Source: Pseudoduganella lutea (lineage in GTDB: Bacteria > Pseudomonadota > Gammaproteobacteria > Burkholderiales > Burkholderiaceae_D). From it: DNA of 64,000 nt. The DNA is taken from assembly GCF_004209755.1 (NCBI RefSeq), contig NZ_CP035913.1, positions 7,192,001-7,256,000 of the forward strand, read 5' to 3'. Under the pieces are notes generated by a model. That model was not told the DNA's origin and made no database searches. It saw only the letters and a program-made list of their open reading frames with translations. Positions 51,821 to 59,931 of the stretch are shown one piece after another (position 1 is the stretch's first letter; each line of letters starts with the position of its first letter). A program made the position numbers and the translations under genes.

Positions 51821-51840
51821 GCAATAAATTCCATTTTCAG
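51821..51840 (+). promoter_or_regulatory. Shared CCATTTT motif, site D
   Basis: GCAATAAATTCCATTTTCAG, 92-111 bases upstream of the substrate-binding protein start. It aligns with sites A-C when each is read toward its operon. It lies between this operon and the divergent LysR gene. Confidence 0.45.
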
Positions 51841-51931
51841 ATAGCGCAGATTGCGTGATCATCGTTCCACGACGGGCCGGTCCAGGCCCGCGCCACCGCG
51901 GGAGCCCCTGGTTCCCGACAAGGAGACGATC

Positions 51932-53126
51932 TTGCGCAACCTGATACCCGGCAGCGCCCTGCCTGCCTTTGCCCTCGCTTGTACCGCTGCTTTTGCCCTT
52001 GGTTTTACCGTTGCTGCATCCGCCACGGAACCCGTGCGGATCGGCGTCATCACTTCTCTCTCCGGCCCCGCCGCGCACAGCGGCGCGCAAATGAAAGCGG
52101 GCGTCGATACGTGGCTGCGGCTGAACGGCGCCATGGCCGGCGGCCGCAGGATCGAGGTACTGTACCGCGACGACACGGGGCCGCAGGCCGAGGTGGCCAA
52201 GCGCCTGGCCACGGAACTGGTCAGCCGCGACAAGGCCGACATTCTTGCAGGCTTCATCTTCACCCGAACGCGATGGCCGCCGCCAGCGTGGCCGACCGGG
52301 CCCGGCGCCCGCTGGTGGTGATGAACGCCGCCGCTTCCGGCATCACGAAACGCTCGCCCTACGTGACCCGCACGTCGTACACGATCGCGCAGTCGGTGGT
52401 GCCGCTGGCACAGTGGGCGCACAAGACCGGTTCGCGCAGGGTGTATTCGCTCGTGGCGGACTACGCCCCCGGGCTGGACGGCGAGGAATGGTTCGATCGC
52501 ACGTTCAAGGCGGCCGGCGGCACGATCGTCGGCTCCGTGCGCACGCCGCTGTCCACCGTCGACTACGGCGCCTATGTGCAGCGCATCAAGGATGCAAAAC
52601 CGGATGCGGTGCACGTGTTCCTGCCGAATGGCCAGCCCATGGTGTCGTTCATGAAGGCGTGGCACGAGAAGGGTCTGGGCAAGGCCGGCATCCGTTTCCT
52701 CGGTGGCGAAGGCTGGGCCGACCAGGATGTGCTGGCGCAAGGCGGCGAAGGCCTGGCGGGTATCTACACGGCCGGCTTCTACGCCTGGTCGCGCCCGGGG
52801 CGGAGAACGCCCGGTTCCGCGAAGCGTTCGCGAAGACCGTGGGCGGCCGTTTCGAACCGAACTTCCTTGCGGCTTCCGCCTACGACGGCATGGCCCTGAT
52901 CGCCGCCACGCTGGCGAAAACGGGCGGCAAGGCGGACGGCCCCACCTTCATGAAGGCGGTGAAGGGCTACCGCGCCGCCAGCCCGCGCGGCACGGTCACG
53001 ATTGACGCCGCCACCAACGACATCGTGCAGACGATCTACATTCGCCGCATCGACAAGAGTGCCGGCGGTTTTGTCGCCAATGAAATCGACCGGTATGACG
53101 CGGTCCACGACCCCGTGAAAAACTAA
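51932..53126 (+). pseudogene. ABC transporter substrate-binding protein (LivK type), two frame breaks in C/G runs
   Basis: About 398 residues if two bases are restored. A TTG start at 51932 follows AAGGAG by six bases. Signal peptide, then V-R-I-G-V-I-T-S-L-S-G-P-A-A-H-S-G (branched-chain amino-acid or aromatic-type binding protein). After the first break (near 52265-52267, CCC) come M-N-A-A-A-S-G-I-T-K-R-S-P-Y-V-T-R-T-S-Y, and after the second (GGGG near 52798-52801) F-R-E-A-F-A-K-T-V-G-G-R-F-E-P-N. No permease or ATPase genes are nearby, so it is an orphan binding protein. Rieske genes follow 12 bases later; site D and a LysR gene lie upstream. Confidence 0.8.
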
Positions 53127-53138
53127 AAGGAGACCACC

Positions 53139-54188
53139 ATGACCTATCCACTGAACCGCTGGTACGTTGCCGGCTTCGACTGGGAGGTGACCGACGCGCC
53201 GCTCGGCCGCACCTTCCTCGACCGCCCGGTCGTGCTGTTCCGCGACGCCACCGGCCGGGTTGCCGCCCTCGAAGACCGCTGCTGCCACCGCGCCCTGCCC
53301 CTTTCCTGCGGCCGTGTCGAGGATGGCGCGCTGCGCTGCGGCTACCATGGCCTGTTGTTCGCCGCCGATGGCCAGTGCATCGACGTGCCCGGCCAGGCCA
53401 GGATTCCTGGCAAGGCGCGCGTGGCGCCATACCCCGTCGCCGTCGTCGACCAGGTGATCTGGATCTGGATGGCACAGGAAACCGGTGGCCAGCCGGACCG
53501 CGAGCCTCCCCGCGTGCCCGCCCATGCCGACCCGCGCTATCGCTTCCGGGGTGGCGCGTTCCACTACCAGGCACCGTACCAGCTGATCCACGACAACCTG
53601 CTCGACCTGAGCCACGTGGGCTACGTGCACACGAAAACGATCGGCGGCAACGCCCGCGTGCACATGGAAGCGCCGACGAACGTGGCGGCCGACGGTGAAC
53701 ACGTGCGGGTGGTGCGCAGGATGATGGCGTCGACGCCACCGGCCACCTATACGGCGGCGTGGCCGTTCGAGGGCGCCATCGACCGCTGGCAGGAGATCGA
53801 TTTCCACGTGAGCCACCTGCAGATCTTCACGGGCGCCGTCGATGCCGGTGCCGAACCGATCGACAATCCGGATCGGGGCGGCTTCCACATGCGCGGCTTC
53901 CACGGCGTCACGCCGGAAACGGCAACCACGTCGCACTACTTCTGGACGATGGCCGCATCGAGCCACCCCGACGGGCCGGACAACCTGGAGACCGTGTACC
54001 GGCAAACGGCCGACACCTTCGAGGAAGACCGCGTGATCATCGAGGCGCAGTGGCGCAACATGCAGCGCTTTGGCCAGCCGCCGATGGTGGATATCCACGT
54101 CGATGCGGGCGCGAACCGGGCAAGGCGCGTCATCGCGCTGCTGAAAGAGAACGATGTGGAAAACAACCGGGAAAGCGCCGTGCAATGA
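53139..54188 (+). CDS. Rieske aromatic ring-demethylase/oxygenase (VanA-like)
   Basis: 349 residues. The Rieske [2Fe-2S] ligands are C48-x-H50 and C67-x-x-H70 (R-C-C-H-R and C-G-Y-H-G). The mononuclear iron site is D-N-L-L-D-L-S-H-V-G-Y-V-H with the later acidic ligand in D-T-F-E-E-D. The proportions match vanillate O-demethylase oxygenase and related aromatic O-demethylases. It is translationally coupled to the reductase by a four-base ATGA overlap and follows an AAAAGGAG site. The substrate is probably a methoxylated or hydroxylated aromatic; sequence alone cannot fix it. Confidence 0.9.
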   Translation: MTYPLNRWYVAGFDWEVTDAPLGRTFLDRPVVLFRDATGRVAALEDRCCHRALPLSCGRVEDGALRCGYHGLLFAADGQCIDVPGQARIPGKARVAPYPVAVVDQVIWIWMAQETGGQPDREPPRVPAHADPRYRFRGGAFHYQAPYQLIHDNLLDLSHVGYVHTKTIGGNARVHMEAPTNVAADGEHVRVVRRMMASTPPATYTAAWPFEGAIDRWQEIDFHVSHLQIFTGAVDAGAEPIDNPDRGGFHMRGFHGVTPETATTSHYFWTMAASSHPDGPDNLETVYRQTADTFEEDRVIIEAQWRNMQRFGQPPMVDIHVDAGANRARRVIALLKENDVENNRESAVQ

Positions 54189-55123
54189 AAGCCGTCATTT
54201 GCAGTATTGCGGACACCACGCCCGAAGTCCGGATCATCGAGCTGGCGGCGGCCGACGGCGGCCCGCTGCCGCCCTATGAACCGGGCGCCCACCTGGACGT
54301 GACGCTGCCCGGCGGGATCACGCGGCAGTACTCGCTGTGCTGCGCCGCGCCGTCGCCGCTGCGCTACCGGATCGCGGTCAAGCGCGAACCCCGGTCGCGC
54401 GGCGGCTCGGCATGGCTGCACGACGCGGCCGCCCAGGGATCACCGGTGGAAATCGGCACGCCGCGCAACGCCTTCGCGCTGGCACCCGCGGCGTCGGCGC
54501 ACCTGCTGTTCGCCGGCGGCATCGGCATTACGCCGGTGCTGTCGATGGCCCATGCGCTGGCCCGGCGCAACGCACCCTTCCGGCTCGCCGTCTTCGCCCG
54601 CGCGCCGGACCTGGTGCCATTCGCCGGCGAACTGGGAGCTGCGCCGTTGGCGCCCTTCACCAGCGTGCATTGCGCATTGGGTCCGGACGAAACGGCCGCC
54701 GCGATCGACGCGCTGCTGGCCGCCGCGGTGGACGGCACGCATGTGTATGCGTGCGGACCCGCACCGTTCATGGCAGCGGTCACGGAGCGGGCCGCTGCCC
54801 GGTTCGGGGCCGATTGCGTGCACACCGAGTCGTTCGGCGCCATCGCGCCGGCCGGGGGCGACCGCGCGTTCGTGCTGCGCCTGCTGCAAAGCGATCGCGA
54901 GATCGCCGTACCGGCCGACCGCACCGCCCTTGCCTGCCTGCAGGACGCCGGGATCGACGTCGCGTCGTCGTGCGAGGTGGGCGTGTGCGGCACGTGCATG
55001 ACACGGGTACGCGAAGGCCAGGCGGATCACCGCGACAGCTACCTGACCACCGCGGAACGGGAAAGCTGCTTCCTGCCATGCGTGTCGCGGGCGGTGACGC
55101 CGGTGCTGGCGATCGACCTGTGA
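54185..55123 (+). CDS. Oxygenase reductase (VanB-like, FNR plus 2Fe-2S ferredoxin)
   Basis: 312 residues: flavin-binding R-Q-Y-S-L-C near 42, the nucleotide-binding F-A-G-G-I-G-I-T-P-V-L-S-M near 105, Y-A-C-G-P-A-P-F-M near 190, and a C-terminal plant-type [2Fe-2S] domain with C-E-V-G-V-C-G-T-C and a distal Cys in L-P-C-V. This is the phthalate-dioxygenase-reductase/VanB arrangement that passes electrons from NAD(P)H to the Rieske oxygenase. It overlaps the oxygenase gene by ATGA. Confidence 0.92.
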   Translation: MKAVICSIADTTPEVRIIELAAADGGPLPPYEPGAHLDVTLPGGITRQYSLCCAAPSPLRYRIAVKREPRSRGGSAWLHDAAAQGSPVEIGTPRNAFALAPAASAHLLFAGGIGITPVLSMAHALARRNAPFRLAVFARAPDLVPFAGELGAAPLAPFTSVHCALGPDETAAAIDALLAAAVDGTHVYACGPAPFMAAVTERAAARFGADCVHTESFGAIAPAGGDRAFVLRLLQSDREIAVPADRTALACLQDAGIDVASSCEVGVCGTCMTRVREGQADHRDSYLTTAERESCFLPCVSRAVTPVLAIDL

Positions 55124-55261
55124 AGCGGGCGCGGGGCCCACGTTTCGCCGCGCGCCGCCTTTCCCTGGCGGGCGACCCGCGATAGCGGGGCGGCACCGAC
55201 GCTACCGGACCCGGGGCGATTGCGGCATACTGTGCGACCCGCAACGCCCTGCCACGTATCC

Positions 55262-55867
55262 ATGAGAACAAAATCGGACGAGCGGCGCCACCACATCCTC
55301 CAGGTGGCCGCCGCGACCTTCAGCGAACTTGGTTTCGAGAACACCACGATGTCCGACATCGTCTCCCGCATCGGCGGCTCCAAGTCCACGATCTACAGTT
55401 ACTTTCCCTCCAAGGACGTGCTGGCCCAGGCCGTGCTCGCGCATACGGCGCAGATCAGGTTGCAGCAGGCCTTCCAGGCGCTGGACACGGCGCGGCCACT
55501 GCGCGACGTGCTGCGCCAGTTCGGCCGCACCTACCTCGTGCAGCTGCTGGCGCCGGAAATGCTGTCGGCCGTGCGCATGGCCCAGCAGAACACGCACCGC
55601 ACGGAACACGGCAAGCACTTCTACGAGGCCGGGCCGCGCACCGGCTGGACCATCATCCAGAAGTTCCTCGAGCACCACACGCAGGCCGGCACCATCCTGC
55701 CCTGCGACGGCTGGGTCGCGGCGATGCACCTGAAGGGGCTGCTGCAGGGCGAGCTGCTCGAGCGGGCCATGTTCGGCGAACAGATCACGGCCGTGCGCGC
55801 CATCCACCAGGTGGCCGACCGCGCCATCGAGGTCTTCCTCAGGGCATACGGCGCGCCCGGCGCCTGA
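55262..55867 (+). CDS. TetR/AcrR-family transcriptional regulator
   Basis: 201 residues from the ATG at 55262; the upstream codons of the frame do not look like protein. The DNA-binding helices are clear: H-H-I-L-Q-V-A-A-A-T-F-S-E-L-G-F-E-N-T-T-M-S-D-I-V-S-R-I-G-G-S-K-S-T-I-Y-S-Y-F-P-S-K-D-V-L. The C-terminal ligand domain is not identifiable. It stands 138 bases after the reductase gene and may control the Rieske operon or an efflux system elsewhere. Confidence 0.88.
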   Translation: MRTKSDERRHHILQVAAATFSELGFENTTMSDIVSRIGGSKSTIYSYFPSKDVLAQAVLAHTAQIRLQQAFQALDTARPLRDVLRQFGRTYLVQLLAPEMLSAVRMAQQNTHRTEHGKHFYEAGPRTGWTIIQKFLEHHTQAGTILPCDGWVAAMHLKGLLQGELLERAMFGEQITAVRAIHQVADRAIEVFLRAYGAPGA

Positions 55868-56116
55868 CGACGTTGCGCGCCACACGGCGTGCCTTTGTCC
55901 TGCTGGCCCGGAGCGTCGATCCGCCAGGGATCGGGAAGTCGCGTGATGTACTTTACCTTTCGGTTAGTTGCATTTTTTTGGCATCAGCTTTGCGGACGTG
56001 CTTCGCCATGCCGACGCCAGTGCGTGTGCCGGAGGTCCCCACGCGCGCTGGCGCCCGTCACTACGTGCCGCTGCGCGGCCGGGGCGGCAATGTCCCGCCA
56101 CCCCGGCCCTCCTGCC

Positions 56117-58642
56117 TTACTGCCTTGGCGATGGCAGTTGCACTTCCTGCCGCTGCACGATCTCGGCGGCGTTGAACCCCACGCCCAACGATACCTTGCC
56201 GGCCGAGGTCCGCCACCCGTTCCCCTTCTCATCCCAGTACGACAGCAGGCGCCGCTCAACGGGGATCGTCACGACCCGCTCGCCGCCGGCGGGCAACTGT
56301 ACGCGGGCAAAGCCCACCAGTTTCACGGCCGGCGTCTCCACCGGTGCCGGCAGTGCGCCACTGTAGACCTGCACGACGGTCGATCCGGCCCGGGCACCCG
56401 TATTCTTCACGCGCACGGAGACCGTGGCCGCCGTGTCGCCCTGCCCCGGCCGCACGCCCAGCTGGTCCAGGCTGAACGCCGAGTACGACAGGCCGTAGCC
56501 GAACGGGAACAGCGGCTTCTGGCCATGTTTCTGCAGATAGCGGTAGCCGACGAACACGCCCTCGTCGTAGCGCACGGTGCCGCCGCCGCGATAGGGCCGC
56601 GGGCCCTGGCTTTCATCCGCCGGGAACGACACGGGCAGCCGGCCGCCCGGTTCCGCGTCGCCGAACAGCACGTTGGCGATCGCCGTGCCGGCAGCGGCGC
56701 CGGGATACCACATCTGCACCACGCCCTTGACACGGGACAGCCAGGGCATTTTCACGGCGCCGCCCGTGTTCAGCACCACCACGGTGTTCGGATTGGCGGC
56801 GGCCACGGCGTCGACCAGCGCATCCTGGTCGGCCGGCAGCGCATAATCGTCGCGATCCATTTCCTCGCCCGTCACCTGGTTGACGAAGACGATCGCCACG
56901 TCGGACTTCTTCGCCAGCGCCACCGCATCCGGAATCATCGACGCGCCCTGCCAGCCCAGCTGGATGCGCGGCCCGGTGAACGCGCCCCGGGACGAATACG
57001 CCACCTCGATGCGCACCTTGCGGCCCTTCTGCAGCGGCACCGTGCCATGCAGCGGATACGTGAACGGCCCCGAGCCGGGGAATCCTTCGGCCGTCGACCG
57101 GGCACCGTCGATGACGGCCTTGCCGTCGACCGTCACCTTCACCGCGCCACTGACGGAAGCGGTCAGCCGCACGGGGCCATCCTTGTCCGGGGTGTATTCG
57201 GTCACCCATTTCGCCGACCACTTCGCCGGCATCGACATCGATGGCTTGCCCTTGATGTCGATGTCCTTCACCGTGTCTTCGCCCAGCGGCGCACCACTGT
57301 GATCCTCGGTGCCGAAGTACTGCACGCGCCAGCCCGCCTTGCCGTCCGGCGCCACCAGCCCCACCGGCGGCGCAAAGAGGCCGCCATCGGCGGACATCGA
57401 CGGCAGCACCACGTCGCCCTGCGAACCCTGGGCATGCGCCACCTTCGCGGCGTTGCCGGCCTTTGCCGCGATGGCTTCCAGGGGCGTGACGAACTGGCCG
57501 GGATCGACGAAGGTCGACCACATCACGCCAGTCACCGCTTCCCTGCCGGCCGGGCCGATGACGGCGATCCGCCCGGTGCGCCGCAACGGCAGCACACCGC
57601 CCTCGTTCTTCAGCAGCACGGTGCCGCTTTCCGCCACCTTCACGGCCAGCGCCTGGTGTGCCGGGTTGGTGACCACGGCGGCCGGCGTATCGGTGACGGG
57701 ATTGTCGAACGTGCCTGTCGAGAACAGCGCCCACAGCGTGCGGCGCGCGGCATCGTCGAGCCGGGCTTGCGGGATGCGGCCATCCCTGAACCCTTCCGCC
57801 TTGCGCAGGAACGGTTGCAGCGACCATGAATCGATGCCGGCATTGAATTGGGCGATGCCGTCCGCGCCGCCCATGAAATCGGTGGCCATGTAACCGTCGA
57901 AGCCCTGACGCTTGATGAGCGACAGCAGCCATGCGTTTTGCAGCATGAAGGTGCCGTTCACCTTCGGGTAGGAACCCATCAGCGACCCGATCCGCGCCCG
58001 CTCCACCAGGTAGTTGAACGGCAGGTTGTACACCTCGTGCAGCGCGCGCTGACCCACTTCCACGTTCAACGTCAGCCGTTCCCGTTCCGTGTGGTACACC
58101 GTGTAGTGCTTGGCCATGGCGATCACGTGCTCGCCCTGCATGCCGGCGGCCACCTCGGCTCCCAGCGCGGCGTTGACCAGTGGGTCTTCACCGAACGATT
58201 CCGTCAGGCGCCCCGACAGCCCGTCGCGCGCCACGTCCACCGTGGGGCCGAGGATCACATTCCAGCCCTTGCCGCGTGCCTCCGTGGCGATCGCCTTGCC
58301 GTATTCGCGCGCCAGCGCCGCGTCGAACGTGGCGCCCAGTTGCAGCGGCACGGGAAACGCGGTCACGCCCTTGTCGCCACGCAGGCCCGCCGACGCATCC
58401 ACGCGGGTCAGCGCCGGCACGCCCAGCGATGCCAGCGGCGCGTACTCGGCCGGGTCGACCGCGCTGACCAGCGCCACCTTCTGCTCTAAGCTCATCGCCT
58501 TCAGCAACTGGTCGGCCCGCACATGCGGCGCCTGCGTGGCATCGCGCCACGGCTGCGCGGCCGGTTCGGCTTGGGCCATGATCGCGATGGCCAGGCCCAC
58601 GTGCAGGACCACGCCGCGGCGCAGCAGATTCAGTTTCGTCAT
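56117..58642 (-). CDS. Glycoside hydrolase family 3 beta-glucosidase-type enzyme with PA14 domain
   Basis: 841 residues with a signal peptide (residues 1-25). The first barrel has D-A-S-A-G-L-R-G-D-K, N-V-I-L-G-P-T-V-D-V-A-R, and A-M-A-K-H-Y-T-V-Y-H. The nucleophile lies in M-A-T-D-F-M-G-G-A-D-G, where family members usually have S-D-W. A PA14-like carbohydrate-binding insert (G-W-R-V-Q-Y-F-G-T-E-D) sits around 430-560, then the second domain with E-M-D-R-D-D-Y-A-L-P and the C-terminal Fn3-like domain. It is the last gene of the minus-strand operon, overlapping the MFS gene by ATGA. Likely trims beta-linked sugars in the periplasm. Confidence 0.9.
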   Translation of the reverse strand: MTKLNLLRRGVVLHVGLAIAIMAQAEPAAQPWRDATQAPHVRADQLLKAMSLEQKVALVSAVDPAEYAPLASLGVPALTRVDASAGLRGDKGVTAFPVPLQLGATFDAALAREYGKAIATEARGKGWNVILGPTVDVARDGLSGRLTESFGEDPLVNAALGAEVAAGMQGEHVIAMAKHYTVYHTERERLTLNVEVGQRALHEVYNLPFNYLVERARIGSLMGSYPKVNGTFMLQNAWLLSLIKRQGFDGYMATDFMGGADGIAQFNAGIDSWSLQPFLRKAEGFRDGRIPQARLDDAARRTLWALFSTGTFDNPVTDTPAAVVTNPAHQALAVKVAESGTVLLKNEGGVLPLRRTGRIAVIGPAGREAVTGVMWSTFVDPGQFVTPLEAIAAKAGNAAKVAHAQGSQGDVVLPSMSADGGLFAPPVGLVAPDGKAGWRVQYFGTEDHSGAPLGEDTVKDIDIKGKPSMSMPAKWSAKWVTEYTPDKDGPVRLTASVSGAVKVTVDGKAVIDGARSTAEGFPGSGPFTYPLHGTVPLQKGRKVRIEVAYSSRGAFTGPRIQLGWQGASMIPDAVALAKKSDVAIVFVNQVTGEEMDRDDYALPADQDALVDAVAAANPNTVVVLNTGGAVKMPWLSRVKGVVQMWYPGAAAGTAIANVLFGDAEPGGRLPVSFPADESQGPRPYRGGGTVRYDEGVFVGYRYLQKHGQKPLFPFGYGLSYSAFSLDQLGVRPGQGDTAATVSVRVKNTGARAGSTVVQVYSGALPAPVETPAVKLVGFARVQLPAGGERVVTIPVERRLLSYWDEKGNGWRTSAGKVSLGVGFNAAEIVQRQEVQLPSPRQ

Positions 58643-59931
58643 CTCGTCTCTCTTGTCGTTGTGAAATCAAATGATTGCGGCGCGGCGACCGGCAGCCTGC
58701 GAATATACAGCCAGCCGAGCCCCGTGGTGAAGCTGACGGCCACGGTGAGCGTGACGAACAGCGTGGTCGGCCCGCTTTCGATCAGCAGCGGCGTGGCCAG
58801 CGCGGCCACGGCCGCCAGCATGCGGGTGAAGAACGTGGTGGCGCCCTGCGCCGTCGAGCGCAGCAGGGTCGGGAACAGTTCCTGGCTCCAGACCTTCCAC
58901 ATCGACTCGCCGGCAAACGCGCCGCCGATACCCTGCAGTATCTGCCATGCGGCCAGCGACGCCACGTTCACGCCGAACAGGATCGGCATCAGCTGCCCGG
59001 CCACGGCCAGCACGCCACCGGCCACGAACCACGTCATCCGCGACGGCAGGTCGACGGTGCGCATGAACAGCACGGCGCTGGCGAAGGAAATGACCAGCAC
59101 CGCGGTGTTCACCAGCCCCGCCGTGGAAATGGACGTATGCGCCACTTCCGTGTACAGCAGCGTGCCGAACTGCCCGCCCGTGTTGGCGGCCAGGTTGAAC
59201 ACGCCATAGAACAGGGCCAGCGCGATGAACGGGCCGATGAAGCGGCGGTTGAACAGTTGCCGCATGCCGCCCGCGTCGATGTCCGTATCGTCGCTGCGTG
59301 CGTCGGCATCGGCGCGCGCCCGCATCCATTCGACCGATTCGGGCAGCGTGGCCCGCAGCGCCAGCACCAGCAGCGCGGCCACCAGCACGTGCCCCCACAT
59401 GAGCCGCCCACCCAGCTCGCCCAGGTTGCCGACGATCACCTGCAGCACGTAGGTCGTGCCGATCGCCGCCATCCACAGCACGTGCGAGAAGGCGATCAGC
59501 CGGCCCTTGAAGCCGGGCGGCGCTTCCTCCGCGATCATCGCCATCGATACCGGCAAGTCGGCGCCGATGCAGAAACCGACGATGATGGTCCCCGCATACA
59601 GCACCGCCAGCGAGGGCGCGAACGCCAGCATGGCCGTGCCGAGCGCCAGCCCGACCATCGTGGTGGTGAACACGCGGCGCCTGCCGAAGCGGTCGCCCAG
59701 CCGCCCGCCGACGAGTGCGCCGATGGCGAACAATGCCGTCAGCACGGCGGACAACTGGCCGATCCGCATCAGGGTCAGGCCGAAATGGTCCTTGTACAGC
59801 ACCAGCGCGCCGCCGCTGGTGATGATGGCCGCGGCATCCAGGTAGGACGCCATGCCCGCCAGGATCGCCACGCGCCAGGCGGAACGCGGCAAGTCCCGCA
59901 GGCGCGGCACGGGGATGGCTTCGACCTTCAT
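58639..59931 (-). CDS. MFS transporter, sugar or organic-acid type
   Basis: 430 residues with twelve predicted helices. Typical MFS motifs: G-G-R-L-G-D-R-F-G-R-R-R-V between helices 2 and 3, and P-E-S-V-E-W-M-R at the end of helix 6, as in the sugar/metabolite subfamily. The start at 59931 overlaps the rhamnosidase stop by ATGA, and its own stop overlaps the GH3 start. It should carry oligosaccharides or free rhamnose/uronic sugars from the periplasm to the cytoplasm, where the rhamnosidase acts. Confidence 0.88.
   Translation of the reverse strand: MKVEAIPVPRLRDLPRSAWRVAILAGMASYLDAAAIITSGGALVLYKDHFGLTLMRIGQLSAVLTALFAIGALVGGRLGDRFGRRRVFTTTMVGLALGTAMLAFAPSLAVLYAGTIIVGFCIGADLPVSMAMIAEEAPPGFKGRLIAFSHVLWMAAIGTTYVLQVIVGNLGELGGRLMWGHVLVAALLVLALRATLPESVEWMRARADADARSDDTDIDAGGMRQLFNRRFIGPFIALALFYGVFNLAANTGGQFGTLLYTEVAHTSISTAGLVNTAVLVISFASAVLFMRTVDLPSRMTWFVAGGVLAVAGQLMPILFGVNVASLAAWQILQGIGGAFAGESMWKVWSQELFPTLLRSTAQGATTFFTRMLAAVAALATPLLIESGPTTLFVTLTVAVSFTTGLGWLYIRRLPVAAPQSFDFTTTRETR

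Noticed and set aside
56077..56108. GGCCGGGG/CCCCGGCC stem downstream of the GH3 stop as a terminator
   Set aside because: The stem is good but no T-run follows on the GH3 strand; too uncertain to annotate.
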